Positions 13,450-23,968 of a stretch of 64,000 bases of DNA are shown here, piece after piece; the stretch's first letter is position 1; each line of letters starts with the position of its first letter. Both the position numbers and the translations under genes were made by a program. The notes under the pieces were generated by a model that was not told the DNA's origin, searched no databases, and was given only the letters and a program-made list of their open reading frames with translations. The stretch is taken from contig CM041203.1 in NCBI GenBank assembly GCA_023078555.1, positions 3,763,981 through 3,827,980 of the forward strand, given 5' to 3'. The stretch comes from Ulva prolifera (Eukaryota > Chlorophyta > Ulvophyceae > Ulvales > Ulvaceae).

Positions 13450-16211
13450 TGAACTGAGCACATTTGCCTTGAACTCAACGACAGTGTTCTGGGCTGGACC
13501 ACGCCCTTGCAGCTTGGTGACCTACAAGGCAATCCTGGGGAGCTGCGCACATCACACTCTTCGGCAGCGCCACAAGCATGTCAAAAGTTTGGCCTCCAGC
13601 ACAGCCTACAGTACGTGCACAGCCCCACTCGTAAGCCTGCTCTTCTACACTGTGCTGCACCTCTTTGCTGCCACGACGCTGGATGCCTTTCGCCAAGAGT
13701 GTGAAGTGCCGGTAGTATGTTGGCTTTGGAGCTTTTGAATACTGGCGCTGCTGAGACATGAACTGTCTGATGGCAGCTGCTCGAGCTGGCCTGCACCAGT
13801 GCAGCTCCATCACGACCATACTGATGGGCTCAAGTGCCCCCGCAGTCGCTTACAATCATAGATCAGGGACTTGGTTGTTTTGGCAAGAGTGGGTGTGAAT
13901 CACCTCAACGCTGCAACCATTCGCAGCACAAAAAATCAGCGATTCCACACAAGATGATGTCACTAAACGCTCGACAGACAAACAAAGATTGCACCTGCCA
14001 TTGCTCTGGCGTACCGTGATACGTTCTCCCGGATCCAGTCCTGGTGCCACGTGTCTGGGTGTGTTGACATTGAGGCCTCGATCCGCTGCACGCCCGCATG
14101 ATACTCCCGGTCCCATTCCATTGGATCAATCACAAAACGCTTCTGAAGGGCCGGGGAATACCAGAAATCACGTGGCAGCCCAGAAACTTGTACCGTGATG
14201 CAATGGCCATGCTTTGCATACTCAACCTTCTCCCCTTGCGCCGGCTCGCCAGTGAATGTTGCGAATCTACAGAGCCAGCGCGTCACCGTCAGGAAGCGAT
14301 GCAAAAGCATGCACAGGGATGTGTGAGCCAGAATCAGGGATCGCTTAGCTACAGAAGAAGAGCAACGCACCGGCGCCAGTGCTTCTCATGTGGCCTACTC
14401 AGCTCTGAGCGCCCAGACATCTCCAGGGGCCCTCGTTTCTCAGCTGGCAGGACTCCTGGGGCTGGGGACATGCAGAAGCGGCGTGGGGGCTTTGCAGCTA
14501 CAGTGCGCCTCACCAGGCCGGGACCTGGCTTTCCTCTACTGATAGCATACGACGCTTTTGTGAGCGTAACCACCAGCCTGTCACCGTCATAAGCTTCTAC
14601 AGCATCTTCTGCAGCAGCAGTTTACAGTGTTGATGCGGCATATGTGACAGACAGACATGCAGCTGGTGGGCAGTTACGGAAAGTAGGACTGTCTGAGGCA
14701 GCAAACACCTACATCTGCAGGGCTTATGCACCTGTGCCATCTGCACATATCAGCTGTATGAGAGCAACACGATATATACCTGGTACAGCCATACGCATGC
14801 ACAGCGATGTGTAGTTGTCAGTACAGGGGATCAGATGAGCACCCTCCAGTGCGCGCAGCATCCCTTGTTCCGATGCCCTCAAGACTTGATCAAACATGCC
14901 CCTTCCGTAGCAAGATTGCACCCCCTCCTGAAAAGTTGGACCATTGTTCTCCCCGTTCCCAGCGTCCCACACGATCAGTGCCTTAGTCCGCTTGGTCCCA
15001 GCACCAGTGCTCACCTGGTTTCCCTCATCGGCGCCCCCTTGCATGCTGGTCACATTACTTGCCTTGTTGTCCATATCCGAAGCAACTACTTCGTTGCCAT
15101 CCTCTTCCAGTTGCTGCTGATGCAAATTGTTTGCAGCCTGTAAACTCAAGCTCCCTTGATTCGTTTGTCCTTGCCACAGCTCTGCAGCGCTGGACTTCGT
15201 CGCCAGCCTGCCTTTAACGGCCTCGGCATGACTGACACCCTGCTGTGCGCTCTTTGATGCGGCAGTACTTCGATCAAGACCGATACAGATTGTTGGATGT
15301 GCATTGTAGTCGTTGCCGCCCGCAGACACTGGCTCGTCAGCCGGGGATGGCAGGGTGGCATCTGACTCTGCACCATCCACAGACTGCCCTTGAAATGAGA
15401 TGTCTTGGTTCCTTCTTTGTTCACGGCTGTTGGGATTGTCTTGCTTGTGCGTCGCCGGATGCAAGGCATGGCCTCCCCACCCCTCAGGCGCTTTCAGGGC
15501 ATCAGGCTGAGATGTCTTGGCCTCTTCGGAGCCTTCCCGATCTATGGAAGCAGCGGGAGTCTGGTCACAGCCTCTACAATCGGCTTCTGCGTTGCCTTCC
15601 ACATCAGCAGTCTCAATCGCTTGAGACTGGTTGACCTGATCACCTACATACGCGGTACACGCTGCGCCCCCTGCAGAGTTGTGCTGCACAAGATCTTCAA
15701 CAAGACTCTGCGTGAAGTCCTCGCCGCCCTTGATTTCGGTACCCCAAGCATTGGTGGCCGGTGATTGGCGTCTGTTTGGTTCGCTGATGCTGACGGGCTC
15801 TAGTTCTTGAGACCGCGCGCTGCCCCGCCGTGGATTGGCACGTGTCGCCTTGCCAGGCTTAAGTGACCTGCGAGTCAAGGTCGGACCTTTGGCTTGACCT
15901 GAATTTGCGGGGGCTGAACGGCGTGTGTCAATGCCTATGTCTTGCGAAGGGGCGCCATCATGCGGCTCTATTTTGACTACGCTGGACGGTCTGCCGCGAA
16001 CATTGAGTTCACCAGCGTCCAGAAGCAGACATATGATCTCAGGCTTCGTCAAACTGTCGTGTTCGATCCCCACAGCGTCACAAACGTCGCGTAGCCCGGC
16101 AACTGGGACTGTGCGGAGGGATGCGCGATTCAGGCGCGTTTTGCCCGTCTTTTCGAGAATTATCCTCGATATGCTCTCATTGTACTGCTGATCTGGATTC
16201 TCGCCTGCCAT
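13450..16211 (-). CDS. Large low-complexity protein with SAP-like N-terminus; probably the 5' part of the PP2C gene
   Basis: The long first exon starts at ATG 16211 (MAGENPDQQ; an in-frame ATG also lies at 16229). Residues about 35-65 (TVPVAGLRDVCDAVGIEHD then LTKPEIICLLLDAG) have the helix-turn-helix look of a SAP or similar DNA-binding motif. About 330 residues of Ser/Gln/Asp/Glu-rich disordered sequence follow, then a more structured end containing KALIVWDAGNGE. Further minus-strand exons with coding character lie at about 14280-14020 (FATFTGEPAQGEKVEYAKHG, then LPRDFWYSPALQKRFVIDP) and 13810-13590 (YYRHFTLLAKGIQRRGSKEV). The next acceptor (TTTTCAG before 13289) enters the phosphatase exon. 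No stop codon followed by a promoter-sized gap separates the two, so I favour a single gene of about 6 kb. I do not recognise the structured blocks. Confidence 0.5.
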
Positions 16212-16229
16212 TATAGACACGTTCCTCAT

Positions 16230-17923
16230 GATACAGGGGAAAGCATAGAAAATCCTGTGCGCCGGGCCCGGGAAAAAATCCTGCGAGCATTGCGCTTCGA
16301 TAAAAGCATATTAGCTAAAGCTCTGTCATTTAAAACTCGCTGCAACCTCCAGTGCTGTTTCAACGCTACAGCGTACCGCAGCAGTGAACGACGACGACAC
16401 AGATACTCACCGCGCCATGGCTGACCCGAACCGTCCGCAATCGTCGAGCCAGACGTGGTCCAGTGCTGCGCGTATTCCTTCGCGAATAACTACACTTCCT
16501 GCTGTAATACTTATTTCTGTATGCAATCTATCCCTCTGCAAGCACCCGGGAGGCATGCATACACCTGCATAGCCTGTGTTGGCAATATAGACCACCACTC
16601 CGCCTAAGCATGTACCCCGTCGTCACAAATCCACGTATATTTGCGGCTTGAGAGCTGCAACGAGTCAGCCCAAAGCTGCAGCGCATGCACTGGTACCCGG
16701 TCCGCATGCATACTCCGCCCATGTTCACCGGCGCCAGTGCTCTACATGACCATGTTTTGGGGGCGGGGGGGGGGAGGGGGGGGGGGGATTTCCCGCTGAA
16801 ATTTTCGCATTCCAGAGGTGCTATCTCTGTGGGGCTTGTCAGTTTCAGAGGGATATCCCGCTGTAATGCTGTGATTCCAGAGGGATGCCAAAGTACAATT
16901 TCCTGCGCTGCTGCATCCGCAGCCCGCTGAGTCAGCGGCGCTGACATCTGCTTTATCAGCCCGTGATCAGCGGGCGAAATCGCTGCCTCCAGCTCACCCG
17001 TGGAGTGATTTCCCGGCGAAAGCTACGGAAATCCCGGCGAAAGCTACGGAAATCCCGGCGAAAGCTACGGAAATCCCGGCGGGATGTAGAGCTCTCGACT
17101 CGAGCGCCGCGCGGCGCTGCGTCCTGGCGAGATTAAGAACGAAGCCCTGACATCAATGATGACATGCGCCCAGGCATGCATTGACCATCCTACACGTAGC
17201 TGCAGAGGCATGTTCTGTTGAGATTGCCGGGAGGGGCGCAATGCATCGGCAGCCCTGCCCTCACATGTACAAATGGGCACTAATGACCAGCTGCAGCACA
17301 TGCTGTCGATGAGAAGCCAGTGATGCGTAACATGTTTTTTCAATGATTCCGTGACCTAGACAATACGCACCCACATCACTAGCTGGGCATGCCTATGGGC
17401 GACCAGATGCAGCAAATGTATGGCTGTGTGCAGCAGGGCTCATGCATAGATACCTGCAGACGTGCCGAGACAGTCAGCAACCGAATCTGGTCCGCCGCTG
17501 TTGTACTGTTTTTTTGAGCAATCTGGTCCCGATTCTGAATCCGAAACTCACCGACGTGCATTCCTGCGTTTCTGGCATAAATCCACTTGCTACCAGAAGC
17601 ACAGAGCTGTGCGGTGCATCATCATCGACTTTTTGCACGCCGCGGGACGATCCGGAAAGGTTGTTAGTGTGCCGTGGACCACCCATCGACTTCCTTGCCG
17701 CCAGGGAGACGATACCATGGACAACATAATGCAGCTACAGTCCGACCGGTACCGCATTCTTGCATTTTTGCACAGCAACACTCTCCCCCGTGAGCGTACA
17801 CTCAAATATAGCAATTCAATGCATGACTTTCTCTTTTGCAACCAGTAAACTATATGGTAGCTCAGGCTGCACGTACCTATGGCGAGATGCGCCGAGAGCA
17901 TGAGCGCTGAACAACGTTTACAG
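16230..17923. other. Divergent intergenic region upstream of the SAP/PP2C gene and DRC1
   Basis: It should hold both promoters. Visible content includes a purine run dominated by G at about 16757-16788, a direct-repeat-like patch at 16790-16890 with recurring CCCGCTG and TTCCAGAGG, and the 21-bp tandem repeat annotated separately. DRC1 exon 1 must lie somewhere between about 17500 and 17900, because the first recognisable DRC1 exon begins in mid-codon, but I cannot pick it reliably. Confidence 0.4.
17012..17081. repeat. 21-bp tandem repeat, three copies plus a partial
   Basis: Three exact copies of a 21-bp unit (CCCGGCGAAAGCTACGGAAA plus T) start at 17012, 17033 and 17054, followed by a broken copy CCCGGCGGG at 17075. 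A shortened relative of its first half, TTTCCCGCTGAAA, appears upstream at about 16790. The copies are identical, so the expansion is recent. It sits in the intergenic region between two divergent genes. Confidence 0.95.
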
Positions 17924-20707
17924 GGAAAGGCGCATCAAGGAGCGCCGCCGCAGAATTCAAGAGCGGTTACAGACTCTGAGGCAAGGGGGCGCCAGCACTC
18001 AAGCCGATGGCGAGTCCCGGTCCCACGCTGTGGGCCCAGGCCTACAGCAGGTTCTGGAATCCACACGGCGCGTCATGGACCTCAAGAGAGAGACCACTGT
18101 CGCCGTGAACGTAGTGCCAATAGACTCGGAGCTGGCTGAGAACTGGCGGAGGGGCGCTGAAGAGAAAAGGAAGCAGGGTCTGCGCTCCAGAATGCTCGAG
18201 GAGGCTGAGGATAGCGCACGAAAGAATGCAGCCGTGGCTATGCACTGGGCTGATCTCTTTACCATTGACGTGCCCCAGGTTCAAATTTTGGTTGCTTCAC
18301 TGCATGAAGAGGACGGCTCACTCCTTCAAGCGATGCTCTGTGATCTATGGCATGCTTGATCGCACCCGTCCTCGAGCAACAATGCAAGCGCCATGCCTGC
18401 AGGATCTTTGGAATGCAATGCAAGCACAGAAGGCTGACTGTGACTCGATCATCAACTCCAAGACCCAGCTGATAGCACAAATCAAGAAGGACCTAAAGAC
18501 CATGGACAACGACTTTGCCAAATTACTCAAGCAGCAGATGGACGATATGAACTCCATGTTGAAGGCAATGGGTGATCAGCTGGACGGGGTGTCTGTGGTT
18601 TGCCGGTCAGATACTTATTCATCATGACGGCAGAGTTGCTTGCCCTCCTTACTGTTTATACGGACCGATTGTGGCTTCTATCGCCCTGGCCTGATGTTAT
18701 CACCAGCAATGCAGTCATGTGTGTAGGCATGAGTTGGATGAGGTGGAGATGGCGTATGTGAACGAACGGAAAGGACAGCTGGAACACAACAAAGATGAGA
18801 TGCAAGAGTTGTTTGACAGGCGTAACCAGCTGGAGCAGGAATTCCTGGAGCGGTATCTTTCACTAGTTTCTGGATACCAGAGCAGCCTCTTTGAAATGCA
18901 AGGCAGGGACGCCCAGGACTTCAACACTCTCAAGCTTCAGCTTGAGACCGACAGACAGCACCTGGAGCGCCATATGGAGGCGATGCTTGCAACATATCAA
19001 CTCAACATCGAAAAGTTGGACTACAACTATCGCGTGCTTGTTGAGCGTGACCATGAGAACAGTGCCACCATTAATCAGCAGAAGCGGAAGATTGCAAGGC
19101 AGCGCGATCAGCTGGCTAGTCTCAAGTCCAGGTGAATGGCTTGTTGGCAGTGTTGTCACCATCTTCATCGTGGAGACATCATTGAAGCCCACATGGAATG
19201 TGGAAACTTTCCTGTGCTACGTTTGGGGCATGAAAAAAATGCTCTTATCAAGTCCACAGCTGTGAACAGGTACTTCGAGTCCGACCGGAAGTTTCACGAG
19301 GAGAACATGAAGTTGACAAGCGAATACAAGCGCATCACAGAACAGTTCAAGGATCTGCAGCTGAAATTTAAGCATTTTGAGCTGTCAGACTCCAGGAAGT
19401 ATACCGAGGTCTGGAAGATGAAAGAAGAACAAGTGGTGCAGCTGGCAAAGCGGTTAGTAGCAGCGGACCAGGTGCTGCATGAACAGCAGCTTGGCCTTGC
19501 CTGGCAGGCGCCTAACGAAGAGGTGAGTTTCCTCCAGTCAGCATTGCTTTGGACGTGCAGCAGATTGTGATTGGCCAAACCCGAATGATACCACAGCTCA
19601 CCACCACATGCAACACTCACCACCTTCATCAGTCTCAACTAATTTACAGGCAGCTCTGAATGCATCGCATGTCATCTTTCTGCAGAGGCTGTCTCCCCTG
19701 CAACTTGCAGTCGTCCTTGTGTTGATGGCAATCTGAGCTGATTCATGCGCATAGGCATGCAGAAACGAGTAGTGCACGCTTGACTCAATCTTCGGCAGTC
19801 TGGAACATTGAATGTGATACAGGTATTTATGTCACCGTATGCTATGGACTCAACAGCGCAAGACATGCAGCGAGATGATGCTACAGCCGCAGAGATGTCT
19901 GCAGGCACGGATCTGGATGAGGTAGCACTGGCGAAACAACAGGCTTTAGAGGCAATGCGCAACTTGCGAGGTGACCCCAGGTTTGATGCGTCATTTGGAC
20001 CCAAACCACTTGTGTGCACGAAAGTGTACCAACATCTGAGGCGGCCAGTGGCCTTTTTGTCATTTGAGCTGGCATGTAGATTCAAACCTGCAATGGACAT
20101 GATCACGGATGAAGCAGGATTCCTGCTGGAACAAGCTGTCAGGAAACACATTGAAACATTACCAGCAGATGATCAGGGCAACGTGAGATTCGACTCTCTG
20201 CTGGAAGTTCTGGGAGTGGCAGACTGCGCTGGTCTCCAAGCATTGATGGAGGCCTTGGATCCAAGCAGTGACGTGGAGTTGAGAGCGAAGGGTATGGGAA
20301 CAAGTGAGAAACCACCAGCCCGATCTACACCATTCTTCGTGTCCGCAGACGACGTTGTACGTCGATTGCGAGCGTTTGTCGAGGCAGAGAATGCATCAAT
20401 CCAGGGCGGGGCACCAAAAGCCAACGCTCCAGGGCCAAAGCCAGGCGTCAGTCGGAGGGTTTTGGAGAGCGAACAGGAGTTCTGGCGAAAAGTCGCCAAA
20501 GTGGTCGATGAGCGAGGCAAGCGGGTATTCTCATCATTGGAAAGCAATCTACAGAAGTACCTCGGACTACTCAAGCGCCGCGAGAATGCGCTGCGGAGTG
20601 TGGAGCATGCAGGTCAACAGAACGTGGAGCTGCGAGCACTGCTGAACCAGTACTTATCCAGCAAGATTAACACTGAGTTACAAATACCCCCAACGCAGCT
20701 GATTTGA
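17924..20707 (+). CDS. DRC1: DRC1, nexin-dynein regulatory complex subunit
   Basis: DRC1 (CCDC164) is a coiled-coil scaffold of the nexin-dynein regulatory complex that links outer doublets in motile axonemes. The first recognised exon begins at 17924 after a TTACAG acceptor and encodes RIKERRRRIQERLQTL and then RRVMDLKRETTVAVNVVPI. Downstream exons carry HNKDEMQELFDRRNQLEQ (about 18785), the family signature EKLDYNYRVLVERDHENSA with INQQKRKIARQ (19010-19110), YKRITEQFKDLQLKFKHF (19327-19380), and HEQQLGLAW (about 19480). The large last exon ends in SSKINTELQIPPTQLI with a stop at 20705-20707. The C-terminal IPPTQ ending and block order match DRC1 along its length. Only the extreme N-terminus is missing from my reading. 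The gene converges on the kelch gene with a gap of about 220 bases. Confidence 0.92.
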
Positions 20708-20924
20708 AGGATTGGTGCACGTCGACGTTCAAGCAGAGAGGCACATGCGAATCTTGTGCATGAAGTCCACACTGGAGAGTATAAAGCCATGTACAACGCG
20801 ATGCCTACCTATCTGTCTACAGGAAAACTCGAAACCTATTTGATTATGCAGTCTAGCCTACCCATAATTCTGATGTGGATTTTGGTGGAAACAGGCATGT
20901 GGTTCACTTCTCGGTACTTAGCCT

Positions 20925-23685
20925 TCAACTGTGCCAGTCAACAACGCACGCGGAAAGCCCGCTGATGCCGATTGGCATTGAAGAGCAGTCACTCCACCGC
21001 TCCATCAGGGGATCATAACAAGCGACTGTGGACATGGGAAACGCAGCCTTGTCATTCCCCCCCATTATGTATACAAACCCATTGAGTGCAGCACATCCAA
21101 AGCTTGAACGAGGCTCAAACATGTTGCCAACGACCTGCCATCGTCCCTCTCGCGGATCCAACGCCTCCACAACTTTCAAGCGCTGTGAGTCAAATCGTTT
21201 TCCCCCAAAGCAATAAATTCTCCTGTACAGCAAAGCCGGAATCAACGAACGATATGATTGACCATGACTGAATATTCTCAGCCGTTGATTGTGTTGGCGA
21301 GAGCAGTATGCCACAGCAGGTAGTCTGTGTTTTCATAGCAGCTATGAACATCGTACGCATGACAGACTGATGCCTGACACATTGATCGATGGCTAGCTGT
21401 CCTCGGATAAAGGTGGAGCAGCAGTTGTGTGCAAACCTGCGCACGGCAGCCATGCTGTGGTACTTCCGAGCATGTGGCAGCTCAGGCCAGGATACCCAGC
21501 CCCGCTCAGCATCTGCTGCCTCAACTGTCCCTAGCACTTTTGCCTTGTCCTGGCCCCCACTGATGACCATCTGAGACCCTAACACTGCAGATGCTGCAGA
21601 ATACCGTGGAGTTAACAGCTTACTGCTTGTTCGCCACTGTTTTGTCTCCGGTCGATAGCAGTACAGCATCTCGTGAACCTACACAGTTGATGTGCATGTA
21701 TGTATGCATGATCACATTTCCAAATGCATTGGGAGATTGACAACATATACTAAATCCGCCAGCTACAGGCAGCCATGTGTGCACTTCGACACTCAATTAC
21801 ACACAACGATGAGGCAGCAGCACTTTTACATGCTCCCAAAACTGCAACATCATGGCATCGTTTGCTGTGTCAGCCAGGTTGTTGCACACCTTGTTGGGCA
21901 GTGACCTCCCGCCTGCAACCCAAATCTCACCTGCAACAGCTTGCACAGCTGCAAATTGTAGCCCTGCCTGAAAATTGTGCACTGGCAGAGGTTGCCAAGC
22001 ACTATCAGTGCATACTGCACTGCTTGCTGGCGGATGTGAGTTCCCAAACATGTACACTGTATCTCCTATGGATGTAACACTAGCAAATGTGACGCCGTCT
22101 CGCAGAGCAGGCCCAGCACCCGCCCAGGTATCATCACCAGGGCTGTACCGCAACCCGCAGCAGGAACCACGCCATGAATAGTCGCGCCCCCCCCCCACGA
22201 AAAGACAAGGCCAACAAGCTGAGGCACGTGCAGGCCATGAACTTCTGGCCCCACAGTTAATCGCTCCCGTCCGTGAGTAGCACAAGGGCTGGGAAGCCTC
22301 CAACTGGCATGCGGCGTCGTAGAAGCATAGTTCTTCCCCGTTAGCATCTCTGACACGGTTCTGATCTGATGGAAGTGATTGCCCGGAAGGTATTCTATGC
22401 TGATCGCAGGCAGGCAGCTGCCCCACTTCTAGCAGGAGAGTAAGTGCTCGTGCGAGAATCTGGATCTGTGCTGAACATGCACCACATGAGCAATGCGGCC
22501 ATGTCAGAAGCTCATGCATAGCAGCTGCACAAGCCAGTTGGTCTCGGAGACACTGTGAGTCGTCTGGCAGCTCACACGACTCACGTGATGAGTAAACGGC
22601 ACTGCCTTGATCTTGAAGTCGCAAAATTTCCGCCTGGATGGGGCCATGCTGACAAGCTAGGACGCAGAGCCGCCTGAGCTCAGTCCCTAATCCTGGCAGC
22701 TGCTGGATGAAGGGCTTCATAAGGTGTTGGCGCGCGTCCCAATTGTGAGCCAAATATGCGAGGGTGATGGTGAACCGCTCAAGATCCTGTATAATGCCAA
22801 AGGACAAGAAGTGTTAACTTGCGCACATATCGGGTCAGATTGACAAAGCTGTACTCCGTCATCATTTGTCCACCCCCAGACAAGCGTGCAGTACCACAGG
22901 TGTAACACCTTGTGACATCCATGTGGCCAAACCAGGCAGGAGTTGAAGACTGCAGCAGCGTACCATCGCGCAAAGAGATGGCTCTATGCAGTGCATGAAG
23001 CTTTCTCTGTCTAGCTGATACAAGTCTTCGTGGAACGCCGGGTCCTGGGGCATAGATAATAGCACAGAGCGGACGAAGTCAACACAGTGCCTCTGCAGAT
23101 CTTCTTGAAGATGTAAACAAGCAACAGTTAAGGCCTGGCACACGTTGGTCTTGCTCAGATTATTTCTGACGAACTGCATGAATATCTGCGAACTGTGATC
23201 CTGTTGCACAACACTAGTGTCGAACAAGTCTGCTACGAACATTCACTTGTCGTACAGTACTAACACGTTTCTACAGAAACAGTCTTACACTATCACATTT
23301 GTGATCGCTAGCAGAAGTCTCTTACCTTCACGGCACTCAGTCGTACCAGCTGTACATCCAGCTCGAGCGCGAGGGACAGCACTGATAGAGCGTTGGAGCT
23401 ATCAATTTGTAGGCGACCATTATATAACGCATCCACGAGCACCATCATAGTTTCACTGGGGACGTGTTTCAGCGAAACCGTTTGCGCTGCACCCGTCTGC
23501 GAGCCCCATTGAGAGCTGCATACCGCGCGGAAGAACGAGCTATGAGTCGCAAGCACGATCCTATGCGCTGCCACCGGGGCGCCAGCTGTATGAATGGTTA
23601 TATCTGTTAAAAATTGACTCTCACGCAGTGCACTGAGGTGCCTGCCCAATTCCGCGCGCACATAACCATCTTCGTACAGATCCAT
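20925..23685 (-). CDS. BTB-BACK-kelch protein, probable Cullin-3 adaptor
   Basis: Exon 1 (from ATG 23685) encodes a BTB domain: LTDITIHT, AAHRIVLATHSSFFRAV and SNALSVLSLALELDVQ, ending at a GTAAG donor (23329). The next exon holds a BACK-like segment (SKTNVCQALTVACLHL, then CVDFVRSVLLSMPQD). A long middle region (22800-22200) is Cys/Gln/Leu-rich and poorly conserved. Kelch repeats follow: CLFVGGGRD with W-containing blade sequence (about 22200), EIWVAGGRSLPN (about 21910), QMVISGGQDKAKV (about 21560), RIYCFGGKRFDSQRLKVVEA (about 21210) and FVYIMGGNDKAAF (about 21070). The architecture is that of KLHL-type substrate adaptors for Cullin-3 ubiquitin ligases; that role is inferred from the family. 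Substrate cannot be predicted. Confidence 0.8.
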
Positions 23686-23968
23686 GGTCTCTTGGCAAGC
23701 AAATGCTACAGCGCAATTATCCAGGCCATCAGCTACGGCTGTGAGACACGATGTCGACCATACACCCCTATGTCGGACACTGTACCGGCGCTAGCTACAT
23801 GTATGCCCTGATGCCACATCCATGCATTGATATGACAGCAGCTATGTATAGTGACGAAGTCCCCACTCCATGTTACGTGCCTGATGTTGCAAGTGCTCTA
23901 CATAAACCGATGCCAGCACACATTGTCCTAAACTGTCCTTAATTACCTACACACCAGATACTGCGCAC

